The position numbers were made by a program, and so were the translations under genes. A DNA stretch of 23,792 nucleotides from contig WRJC01000047.1 of NCBI GenBank assembly GCA_009782405.1, positions 1-23,792 on the forward strand, in the 5' to 3' direction. The notes beneath the pieces were generated by a model that was not told where the DNA came from, did no database searches, and saw nothing but the letters and a program-made list of their open reading frames with translations. Origin of the DNA: Oscillospiraceae bacterium. GTDB taxonomy: Bacteria > Bacillota_A > Clostridia > Oscillospirales > WRJC01. Shown here in pieces: positions 1 to 7,343 of the stretch (its first letter is position 1; every line of letters begins with the position of its first letter).

Positions 1-1
1 G

Positions 2-268
2 GTGGGCAGCGTCTGGCTCCAGATGCCGGCCTACGACATGACCGAGCTGCGCGACGCCTGCGCGGAGTACGGCTTTGCCTCCGCGCTGCATCCCGACAGG
101 GCGGTCACCATGACCCACGGCACGCCGAGCGAGGTAAAAGAGCTCGTGCTCGAAATCAACGAAACCTTCAAGCCGAAAGACGGCGGCTCTTGGTTTTACA
201 TAGAGGCGGACACCGGTTTCCCGTTTGAAAACATACGGGCATTGGTCGAGACCGTCTATTCGATATAG
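2..268 (+). CDS. URO-D family protein, C-terminal fragment
   Basis: This is the last 88 codons of a gene that begins before the window; the frame is open to the left edge, so the GTG at base 2 is an internal Val. The tail has the layout of the C-terminus of uroporphyrinogen-decarboxylase-family barrels (PF01208): a late strand and helix, a THGTPSEV helix-start segment, then a glycine-rich GGSWFYIEADTGFP turn and the closing ENIRALVETV helix. Members outside haem synthesis are often methyltransferase-like (MtaA/CmuA relatives) and are frequent in clostridial catabolic loci. A second, complete member lies at 10661-11797, so the two may belong to related pathways. The substrate cannot be told from this fragment. 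The assignment is moderately sure because only the last quarter is visible. Confidence 0.6.
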   Translation: MGSVWLQMPAYDMTELRDACAEYGFASALHPDRAVTMTHGTPSEVKELVLEINETFKPKDGGSWFYIEADTGFPFENIRALVETVYSI

Positions 269-283
269 GGAGAATTTTTTAAA

Positions 284-1462
284 ATGGCAAAAAATAGAAC
301 AACCTTTAAAAGTTTGCTCATATGCGCGCTTTTCGCAGTTTTGGCGGCGCTTGCCGCATGCGGGACAGACGATGCAAAAACAAAAACCGGAACCCCCGCC
401 ACCGAAGGACAACCGCAAGAAGAGCAGCAAACGACGGCAGCAGAGCCGCAAACCGAAACAAAGGAAGTGGTACAAATCGAACCAAAATTCCCCGAATACG
501 TGAGGCCTGCAGAAGATCTGCGCGATCCCGAAGGGTTTCGCGGCGACGAATGGGTCGTAATAGGCAAAAACGGCTGCCTGTATGAAAACGGGTACATAAA
601 CGAATATTTGGGAACCGCCCCAAAATACGTGAACGTGACCGACAAGGATTTGATTTCCAGAGTCGATGTGCTAAAAGACATCCAGGACGAACTCGCAGCG
701 AGGGGAATAGCGTTCTGCGTCGCGATTTCGCCCAGCAAGGCGGCCGCAATGGCCGACTATATTCCCGACTGGTACAAAGACGAGCACGAACCGATTTCGA
801 AGGATTATGTCCGCCCGTATGTGAGGTTCGTGAAAATGCTCGAAGAGGCCGGCGTATATTTCGTCGATTCGTCGAGCCTGTACGAATCGCTTGGAATGAC
901 CAACACCTTCCCGAAAACGGGCATACACTGGAATAGGCTCGCCGCATATGAAACCAGCGTGGCGATAATTGCGGAATATGAGCGGCAGACAGGCACCGAA
1001 ACCAAGCACATCAAAATGGACGGGGTGCTTTACGGAAAGAATCCGACAGGCAACGAGCAGGACATTTTCGGGATCATATATTCGGGCAGGAGAAAAGATC
1101 GCGAAGAAGCGATAATCGACGAGCGGTATTACTGGCCCGACGCATACGCCTCGAACACGAGCAAACCCGCCATAAAGCACATGATAATACAGGGTGGCAG
1201 TTTCACCGGCGATTTTTACCACTATTTCGGCAGTTTTGGAATAACATCCGAAATAACGGGATATTATTACAACAACGGCGGCGACGTGAACATCAACTGG
1301 GCGCATGAGGTGGGGCGCACGAGTTTCGTGCTGCTCGAGGTCAATGAGCAATTCGTGTACAACATGGGAGGCGTGTCGCCCGCCTGGGGATATAACGACA
1401 TAGCCATCCTCGATTTTGGAGCCAATATAATAGATTCCCTGTGGGATTATCTTAAAAACTAA
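284..1462 (+). CDS. Lipoprotein with AlgX/AlgJ-like SGNH domain
   Basis: This is a 392-residue secreted lipoprotein. Residues 1-26 form a lipoprotein signal peptide with lipobox LAAC (Cys26), followed by a Glu/Thr/Pro-rich spacer to about residue 70. The rest resembles the SGNH-hydrolase-like domain of AlgX/AlgJ polysaccharide O-acetyltransferases: a VVIGKNGCLYENGYIN start, a helix around 125-160 ending in AISPSKAA, KTGIHWN at 211-217 and IIQGGSFTGDF at 301-311. His215 and Ser306 sit where the catalytic His and Ser are expected. The Asp normally two residues before the His is Gly213, and the usual GDS motif reads GGS, so activity or triad geometry is uncertain. The ATG at 284 follows a GGGAG site 15 bases after the preceding stop, so it is probably co-transcribed with the URO-D gene. 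A role in acetylating a surface polymer is inference. Confidence 0.65.
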   Translation: MAKNRTTFKSLLICALFAVLAALAACGTDDAKTKTGTPATEGQPQEEQQTTAAEPQTETKEVVQIEPKFPEYVRPAEDLRDPEGFRGDEWVVIGKNGCLYENGYINEYLGTAPKYVNVTDKDLISRVDVLKDIQDELAARGIAFCVAISPSKAAAMADYIPDWYKDEHEPISKDYVRPYVRFVKMLEEAGVYFVDSSSLYESLGMTNTFPKTGIHWNRLAAYETSVAIIAEYERQTGTETKHIKMDGVLYGKNPTGNEQDIFGIIYSGRRKDREEAIIDERYYWPDAYASNTSKPAIKHMIIQGGSFTGDFYHYFGSFGITSEITGYYYNNGGDVNINWAHEVGRTSFVLLEVNEQFVYNMGGVSPAWGYNDIAILDFGANIIDSLWDYLKN

Positions 1463-1474
1463 TCCCGCAGGGAA
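1435..1474. terminator. Inverted repeat between convergent genes
   Basis: Arms 1435-1448 and 1461-1474 pair over 14 positions with one G-T wobble around a 12-base loop. The hairpin spans the stop codon of the lipoprotein gene and lies about 32 bases beyond the stop of the opposing adhesin gene. Neither side has a clear U-tract, so it is a plausible shared transcription end or 3' stabiliser and not a textbook terminator. Confidence 0.5.
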
Positions 1475-1505
1475 CCAAATTCAAATCGTCAATGCCGTAA
1501 TTCCA

Positions 1506-4500
1506 TCATTTGTTTTTGCGGCGAATCCGATTGGCCAAAATCAACATCCCGAATCCGAGCGCAAATAACGCCGTCAATGCCAAAACCATGAATATCCCCC
1601 CGTCGCCGGTATCCGGGTTGTCCCTGGGCGCTTCTTCTTCGGCTTCATTTTCCTCCGGGAAAGTGAGGCCCATCAGGGGAAGCGTCTGTTCCATCAATTC
1701 ATATTCTTCTTCGATCTTGGGCGTTGTTGCTTCGTCTGTGAAAGTGATGTCAACGAGAGGCGGTTTGTCTTCGATGATTTCCTCGTATTCGTCAGCTGCA
1801 GTTGTTTCGTCATCGTCCGTCAAGCTGATGTTCCCCAACGGCACGGTAAGCTCGGGCAATTCCTCGAAATCCTCTTGCTCTTCGGTGGTCGGCGCGTCTA
1901 TTATGGGCTGCGTCGGGGATTCGGTGGCGGGTGTTTCCTTGGTTTCGGGGCTGGTCGGCTGCGCCGGAGTAGTCGGCTGCGTCGGCCACCGTGTGGGCTG
2001 CGCCGAGGATTCGGTGGTGTGCTTTTCCGTGGTTTCGGGGCTGGTCGGCTGCGCCGGAGTAGTCGGCTGCACGGGAGTCGTAGGTTCCGTAGTGGTCGTG
2101 GGTTCCGCGGGAGTCGTAGGTTCCGTGGTGGTCGTGGGTTCCGCGGGGGGCGTAGGTTCGGTGGTGGTCGTGCTTTTTTTGTTTATCGCCGTGATCATTA
2201 TTGTGCTGTTTGAATCCACGGTGACTGTGGAATGGGACAGGGAAACCATTTCATATCCGGCCGGTATGTTCGTTTCCTCTACGGTGTATGTCCCCGGGGT
2301 TACATTCGAAATTTTCGAAACCCATCCGTTTGCCCTGTTGACTATGAGCGTATATTTTACGACATTTTCCTGTTTCAGCACGATGGTAAATTCCACGTCT
2401 TCATCGGGGGTCTCCGAAATCGGGTCGAATGATTTGCCGACAGTCACGCTGTTTGGAGGGGTTATCGGCCTTTCCTTGTTTTTCACGATGAATTTGAAAG
2501 CGTTTTCCCCTTGCGTCATGCTCACCCTGTCAGAAGTGCCGTCAATGACCGGCGAATATGAAATATCGTAGCCTTCGCCGCCTTTTGTCTCCAGGATTAT
2601 ATATTCGCCCGCGAGCGCGTCTGTTATCGTTTGGCTCCAATGGTTGGCCTTGTTTAGCGTAAATGTGTACACGGGGCGGTTCGCATCCGTTTCGGCCGGG
2701 GTCAATGTGACTTCATATACAGCCGAATCCGGTATGTTGAGCGGGGCATCGCCGGCGTCTCTCAGCGATTTTTCCACGGTCACATTTATTTTTGGCACAG
2801 GGAAATTTTTGAGCGGCTTGAATATGTAATAATTTACGTTTATCTTCGAGGCGCCGCCCTGTTTGGCACCCGGAATTTTTTCGTCGCCCGGCGAAACCGC
2901 AAATTTTTCGTCTATGAGGTAATAGCCCGCATTCTTTTCGTGGGGCAATTCGATTATCCAATAATCGCCTTCGGGAATGCCTTCTATCATATATGTCCCA
3001 TCGATCCCGAGGGAAAATTCCTTGGCGTAATATGCGCCTTCTTCGATTATTTGCTGCCATGTCTTGGTTTGATTTTTATAGTCATCTTTTAGCTCTATCG
3101 AGAATATCCTGAATGTTATGCCGGTGACGTCTTTGGGCTGCATGGCATTTCCGTTTGAATCGAGTTTGTCTTTTTCGATCAGCACGTTGCGCAGATAGTT
3201 GGCTATCGGGTCTATATGATTTTCGCCGTCGTTTTTCACTTCGAATTCTTCGTCTATCAAAAAATATTCCTTGCTCTTATCGGTCAGCCGTTCTTTTATC
3301 CAATATTTCCCTTTGGGCAAATTGATGAGAGCCTTGCCGCGCGCATCCGTTTTTATGTAGGCCACCGGCTCGCCGGAGGGGCCGTTCCCGTCGGATTCGT
3401 ATATGTCGAATTCGAAACCTTCCGCATCGTTTCCGCGATCCACCGTTTTTGTGATTTCCACTTCGGTCAGCCCGTTGTACAGTTCAATGTCAAACACGCC
3501 GTTTTTGAACTCGGCGAAATCGACGGCAAACGCTTCTTTTATGAGCCTGTACTTTTCGCTTTTCGCATTCGAAGCTTCTTCAATCCAGTATTTTCCTTCC
3601 GGAAGCCCAAACAGGGAGGCTTCTCCATTCGAATCTGTGACTATGCGCCCTATTGCATCCCCCTCAGGGCCGTCCCCTTCGGAATTGCAACGGTATATGT
3701 CAAATTCGAAACCCTCCGGAGTGTCGGTTGATTTGGGGTCCAGCGTCTTTTTGAATTTCACTTCCGCCGCTTTGTTGTTCAATTCGATTTCTTTGTCTTC
3801 GGAAACCTCCACCGTGAAATCGTCTTTCACGAGCGCTGAGAAAGCAAACGTCTTTTCGTTTGAAAGTTCTTCAACCCAATATCTCCCCGGCGGCAGTATG
3901 TCGCCGTACAGGCGAAATTCGCCTTGGGCGTCAGTCGTAAATTCCGTTATCGGCTCTCCCTTGTGGTCGCCTTCTTCTTTGTATTTCCATATGCCAAATT
4001 CGAACCCCGCGCCTACCGGCCCGGGCGCTCCGTCCACCGTTTTTACAAATTTTATCTCGATCAGGCTGTTTGTAAACTCGAAATAATTTTTAACCGGCGC
4101 GGAAGCGGAATAGGAATGGCCGGTCACCGTGAACTTGGTTTTTATTGGCCGGTATATGCCCGTATTTTCATTTTCGACTTCTTCTATCCAGTATTCGCCC
4201 GGTTTGAGGCCGTTTTTCAATTCTTTGAGAACTATTTGCCCGTTTGCGTCCGTTGTGAATACATTGTTTGAATCATCCGGATTTTGCAACCGGTCGCCTC
4301 TGGGGTTTTCGGCATTGCCGCTGTATTCCCATATTTGGAATTTGTATCCCGCACCCGGCCCGTAAATTCCGTTTGGCGTTTCCGCTTTTTTTTGTATCAG
4401 TGCGGATACCCTCGGAATTGTGATGTCATGCTTCAAAGAGGCATCTTTGCGGATGGTTTTGCTTGCCGGAACGGAGGCGATGACCGCTTGCGAAGACCAA

Positions 4501-5657
4501 TCCGCATTGCCTTCGGCATTTTTTTTCGCGAATATGACCGGTTCAGGCCTTGAAGTCAAAGTCAATTGCGCCGAAATTTCCCCTGTTATTTCTATCCGCA
4601 ATTCTTCGTCCACCCCGTTTATTCCGGCGGGATTTTGGGTAAAAACCAGATAAAATTGTCGGTCGGCGGTGAAATCTTCGATTATGCCGTCTGTTATTCT
4701 TCTTTCGCCTTGTTCGTCGTAGGCGAATGCCACTTTGTCTTCGCCCCATTTTGTTGTTTCCACATATGCGGACAAACTCACGGTCGCGTTGTTCAGCGTC
4801 GCGTCGTTCGTGGTGATTTTCGCTTTTATGGGGCCGTAGGCTTTTATTGTCTTGTCATCTTCCTCGATTATCTTCGCTTCGGCCGATTCGAAATCAAAAT
4901 CAAGGCTCACGCGCTGATTGTTTTCGTCCCAATCAGACGCCAGCCTGTCTGCCAGCTCAACGAGCGCATTATAGAAAGCCAAAACCCTTTTGTCGGAATC
5001 TGTCGAACTTTCGCCCGAATATACATTTGGGTCGAGATCTGTCCCCGGATCGGAATAGTACCACAAAGCGGACTGCGTGGCTTTGATGGCTTCCCCCGCA
5101 GTCAGATTTTCGAATTTTACCGCGCTGCCCTCGTCCGGTTCAAAATATCTCGCAACCACGAAATCGGCGATATTCGCCAATAAAACGCCCGGGGCGGCCA
5201 GGTCGCCATATGATCCGCCAATTGTGCCGACAAATCCGTGGGCGGCGATCCAGCGCAGTTCGGATTCGTTTTGTTGTATGGCGCCGTTGCCGTTTCCGGG
5301 GACATTGGCAAAGAAATCGCCGGGCGAAACTTGGATATAGCTTGGGGACCATTCGCCTATATCCGTGATGCGGCTTATGCAATAGGCCGCTTCGATGATT
5401 TTTTTGTCGCCATCGTCCGTGACGGTGAGCGGAGGCCCGTAAAATGGCATGCTGCTGTTTTTTATCTTGATTTCGTAGGCGTCGGAACCTACGCCGCCCA
5501 AATAGGCGCTGTCATTTTTGCCTATGGCGTAAGTGTCGCCGATATCCGCGTTCACCCTCGCCACTCTCGGTATCAACAAAACCGCCCCGAAAAACGCGAG
5601 CGCGACAAGCGCGCTCAATATCCGTTTTGGCGCACCGAACCAATTTGTTTTTTTCAT
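1506..5657 (-). CDS. Thioester/SpaA-repeat LPXTG-like surface adhesin
   Basis: This is a 1383-residue cell-wall-anchored protein. The start at 5657 is preferred over an upstream in-frame ATG because GGGGAGG lies about 9 bases upstream and a signal peptide follows directly (KKTNWFGAPKR, then a hydrophobic run to about residue 37). Next comes a thioester domain: Cys93 in AAYC and Gln195 in TQSALW are the expected cross-link pair of the TQXA/TED family, which binds host or surface amines covalently. A beta-rich linker runs to about 415. Five SpaA-like domains start near 415, 532, 632, 733 and 826, most with a Lys near the start and a YW(I/V)xE strand suited to isopeptide bonds. Two further CnaB-like domains start near 954 and 1062. 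A Thr/Pro/Glu stalk (about 1160-1255), an acidic stretch, the sorting motif NPDTG (1347-1351), a membrane helix and a RIRRKNK tail end the protein. No sortase gene is in the window. The order is classic for a stalked Gram-positive adhesin; the ligand is unknown. Confidence 0.93.
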   Translation of the reverse strand: MKKTNWFGAPKRILSALVALAFFGAVLLIPRVARVNADIGDTYAIGKNDSAYLGGVGSDAYEIKIKNSSMPFYGPPLTVTDDGDKKIIEAAYCISRITDIGEWSPSYIQVSPGDFFANVPGNGNGAIQQNESELRWIAAHGFVGTIGGSYGDLAAPGVLLANIADFVVARYFEPDEGSAVKFENLTAGEAIKATQSALWYYSDPGTDLDPNVYSGESSTDSDKRVLAFYNALVELADRLASDWDENNQRVSLDFDFESAEAKIIEEDDKTIKAYGPIKAKITTNDATLNNATVSLSAYVETTKWGEDKVAFAYDEQGERRITDGIIEDFTADRQFYLVFTQNPAGINGVDEELRIEITGEISAQLTLTSRPEPVIFAKKNAEGNADWSSQAVIASVPASKTIRKDASLKHDITIPRVSALIQKKAETPNGIYGPGAGYKFQIWEYSGNAENPRGDRLQNPDDSNNVFTTDANGQIVLKELKNGLKPGEYWIEEVENENTGIYRPIKTKFTVTGHSYSASAPVKNYFEFTNSLIEIKFVKTVDGAPGPVGAGFEFGIWKYKEEGDHKGEPITEFTTDAQGEFRLYGDILPPGRYWVEELSNEKTFAFSALVKDDFTVEVSEDKEIELNNKAAEVKFKKTLDPKSTDTPEGFEFDIYRCNSEGDGPEGDAIGRIVTDSNGEASLFGLPEGKYWIEEASNAKSEKYRLIKEAFAVDFAEFKNGVFDIELYNGLTEVEITKTVDRGNDAEGFEFDIYESDGNGPSGEPVAYIKTDARGKALINLPKGKYWIKERLTDKSKEYFLIDEEFEVKNDGENHIDPIANYLRNVLIEKDKLDSNGNAMQPKDVTGITFRIFSIELKDDYKNQTKTWQQIIEEGAYYAKEFSLGIDGTYMIEGIPEGDYWIIELPHEKNAGYYLIDEKFAVSPGDEKIPGAKQGGASKINVNYYIFKPLKNFPVPKINVTVEKSLRDAGDAPLNIPDSAVYEVTLTPAETDANRPVYTFTLNKANHWSQTITDALAGEYIILETKGGEGYDISYSPVIDGTSDRVSMTQGENAFKFIVKNKERPITPPNSVTVGKSFDPISETPDEDVEFTIVLKQENVVKYTLIVNRANGWVSKISNVTPGTYTVEETNIPAGYEMVSLSHSTVTVDSNSTIMITAINKKSTTTTEPTPPAEPTTTTEPTTPAEPTTTTEPTTPVQPTTPAQPTSPETTEKHTTESSAQPTRWPTQPTTPAQPTSPETKETPATESPTQPIIDAPTTEEQEDFEELPELTVPLGNISLTDDDETTAADEYEEIIEDKPPLVDITFTDEATTPKIEEEYELMEQTLPLMGLTFPEENEAEEEAPRDNPDTGDGGIFMVLALTALFALGFGMLILANRIRRKNK
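1941..2070. repeat. 40-bp direct repeats in adhesin stalk
   Basis: The 40 bases at 1941-1980 recur exactly at 2031-2070, a 90-bp (30-codon) period inside the Thr/Pro-rich stalk of the adhesin. Shorter GTCGTAGGTTCC/GTGGTCGTGGG units continue to about 2170. The repeats stay in frame, so unequal exchange would change stalk length without breaking the gene. Confidence 0.85.
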
Positions 5658-5685
5658 CCTGCATTTTCCTCCCCATAAATATGCG

Positions 5686-5762
5686 AAAAACAAACTTGAA
5701 TATTAAATTTTTTAAGTTTGCCACGGGCGCAAAACCTTGATAGCGGACGCAAATTCGACCGC
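5686..5762 (-). promoter_or_regulatory. Structured 5' leader of adhesin mRNA, attenuator-like
   Basis: On the minus-strand RNA a hairpin from 5762 to 5743 (GCGG-CG arms) comes first. The segment 5721-5714 can then pair back with 5738-5729 (8 bp, 2-nt bulge, 7-nt loop) or forward with 5697-5691 (7 bp, 16-nt loop). The second option is followed at once by UUUUU (5690-5686), like a weak intrinsic terminator. The two pairings exclude each other. Seen in the sequence: the complementarities and the U-run. Inferred: regulatory switching. No known riboswitch consensus was recognised, and the terminator stem has only two G-C pairs. Confidence 0.35.
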
Positions 5763-5817
5763 GTACAGGCCGCGCCGGATCCATAATCGATCAAAAATAA
5801 TCTTTGTTTCATTCCGT

Positions 5818-5846
5818 AGTATATCACAATTTTTTTTGTATGTCAA
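5818..5846 (-). promoter_or_regulatory. Promoter of the adhesin gene
   Basis: On the minus strand, TTGACA (5846-5841), a 17-base spacer and TATACT (5823-5818) form a near-consensus housekeeping promoter. Transcription would start near 5811 and give a leader of about 150 nt before the ATG at 5657. Confidence 0.7.
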
Positions 5847-5855
5847 TGATTTTTG

Positions 5856-5884
5856 TTGACAAAAGCAAAAAAAAATATTAAAAT
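5856..5884 (+). promoter_or_regulatory. Promoter of the sulfatase operon
   Basis: TTGACA (5856-5861), a 17-base spacer and TAAAAT (5879-5884) lie 40 bases before the sulfatase start. The -35 box forms an inverted repeat with the -35 box of the divergent adhesin promoter, with 9 bases between them, so a regulator or polymerase at one site would affect the other. Confidence 0.75.
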
Positions 5885-5924
5885 TGAAGGATAGGGATAA
5901 ATTGTTTCGGAAGGTATTTTCAAA

Positions 5925-7310
5925 ATGAAGAAAAAAAACTTGCTTTTCATCATGTGCGACCAGCAAAGATATGACTGCGTGGGAAATTCGGGGATGCGGC
6001 CCGTGAAAACGCCAAACATAGACAGCATCGCCAAAAGCGGGGCATGGTTTTCCAACGCCTACACTCCCATAGCGGTGTGCGCCCCCGCGAGGCAGGCCAT
6101 GATATGCGGGAGAAGGCCTGAGAGTTTCGGAGGGCTTTGGAATTTCCACATAACCCATCCGGTCATGGAGGTGCCCAAAGACGGGTATATATACCCGCGC
6201 CATTTGAAGGAAAACGGATACAGCACCGCTTTTTGCGGCAAGTGGGGCATATCCGCTTCGCTTCTGCCGGACAGCTACGGTTTTGACGAATATGTGTCTG
6301 AAGGCGATGTGTACGCCGAAATGAAAAAAAATTGCGCGATGGGCGACATTTCGTACCCGAACGGGATTTTCGGCGACCCCTGCCCGATAGAGCTCGAATT
6401 TTCGCACACCCATGTGCTGGCAAAAAAAACAAACGAAATCATAAACGGATTTGCAAAAAAAGACAATCCTTGGTTCGTCAACGTGGATTTCCTCGAGCCG
6501 CACCCGCCTTGCCGCCCCTCAAAACCCTTTGACGCAATGTACAAGCCCGAAGACATAGAGATGTGGGGCAGTTTCAACGACGAATTTACAGGCAAGCCGT
6601 ATATGCACAGGCAGCAGGTGATCAACTGGGAACTCGAAGACAGGGACTGGGAAAAGTGGTCCCGGACCGTGGCGCTTTACTACGGCTACGTGAGCCAGCT
6701 CGACGACGCGATCGGAAGGATCATAAAAAATCTCGAGGAGCTCGGCCAGCTTGAAAATACCGCCATAGTCTACACGTGCGACCACGGAGACCTGTGCGGC
6801 AGCCACAAAATGATAGACAAGCACTACGTGATGTATGAAGATCTGATCCATGTGCCTTTTGCGATCCGCTGCGACGCTCTCATCAAGCCGCAGGTATTCG
6901 AGGGCTATGTGCACAACTGCCTCGATTTCGTGCCGACTATCTTAGATCTTTTGGGCATCGGCAAACCCGAGGGGGCGTTCCACGGCGAAAGCCTCGCCCC
7001 TGCGCTTCTATGCGGCGAAGCCTGGGAAAGGGATTATGCGGTTTCGAGCTATAACGGACAGCAATTCGGGCTGTATTCTTCCCGCTGCATAAAAACAGAC
7101 GGGTACAAATATGTCTGGAATTTATCGGACACCGACGAATTCTATGATTTGAATGCAGACCCGTACGAACTCAAAAATTTGATACATGACAAATCGCAAA
7201 GCGTGTCGATTTCGAGTTTAAGGCTAAAATTGTACGATGAATTAAAAAGATGCGGCGACCCGATGATAAACTGGACAAAAGACCAGCTGCTCAAGGGGCG
7301 CAAGCTGTAA
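5925..7310 (+). CDS. Sulfatase (alkaline-phosphatase superfamily)
   Basis: This 461-residue enzyme probably hydrolyses sulfate esters of a sugar or related small molecule. The signature VCAPARQAMICG carries Cys52, the residue converted to formylglycine; CxPxR is intact, and in an anaerobe a radical-SAM sulfatase-maturing enzyme would be needed. Metal ligands are visible at the start (Asp12-Gln13 in CDQQRYD) and at Asp286-His287 in the TCDHGD motif, followed by SHKMIDKH with a likely substrate-binding Lys. Length fits a single-domain type I sulfatase with its small C-terminal subdomain (FYDLNADPYELKN, common in this family). There is no signal peptide, so it should act in the cytoplasm on imported substrate. 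ATG 5925 has GGAAGG upstream. It is followed after 33 bases by the DUF5107 gene, almost certainly co-transcribed. A phosphonate or phosphodiester hydrolase activity of the same fold is the main alternative. Confidence 0.88.
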   Translation: MKKKNLLFIMCDQQRYDCVGNSGMRPVKTPNIDSIAKSGAWFSNAYTPIAVCAPARQAMICGRRPESFGGLWNFHITHPVMEVPKDGYIYPRHLKENGYSTAFCGKWGISASLLPDSYGFDEYVSEGDVYAEMKKNCAMGDISYPNGIFGDPCPIELEFSHTHVLAKKTNEIINGFAKKDNPWFVNVDFLEPHPPCRPSKPFDAMYKPEDIEMWGSFNDEFTGKPYMHRQQVINWELEDRDWEKWSRTVALYYGYVSQLDDAIGRIIKNLEELGQLENTAIVYTCDHGDLCGSHKMIDKHYVMYEDLIHVPFAIRCDALIKPQVFEGYVHNCLDFVPTILDLLGIGKPEGAFHGESLAPALLCGEAWERDYAVSSYNGQQFGLYSSRCIKTDGYKYVWNLSDTDEFYDLNADPYELKNLIHDKSQSVSISSLRLKLYDELKRCGDPMINWTKDQLLKGRKL

Positions 7311-7343
7311 AATGCCGATTATTTTGGAAAGGGCGTGCTGAAT

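Noticed and set aside
1900..2175. CRISPR-like array
   Set aside because: The repeats are in-frame codons for a Thr/Pro stalk, the spacers are not unique, and there are no cas genes.
1510..2571. Long plus-strand ORF (353 codons) and shorter ones opposite the adhesin gene
   Set aside because: They are antisense shadows of the repeat-rich adhesin. Their Gly/Val/Ser or Gly/Arg runs are mirror images of the Thr/Pro stalk, and none has a ribosome binding site.
5714..5790. c-di-GMP-I (GEMM) riboswitch on the plus strand, suggested by GGACGCAAA
   Set aside because: Only a short piece matches. The rest of the conserved core and the receptor stem are missing, and on that strand it would lie upstream of the sulfatase promoter.
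5712..6503. 263-codon minus-strand ORF over the promoter region and the sulfatase start
   Set aside because: It runs antisense to a clear sulfatase with an intact signature and crosses two promoters; it has no ribosome binding site or family.
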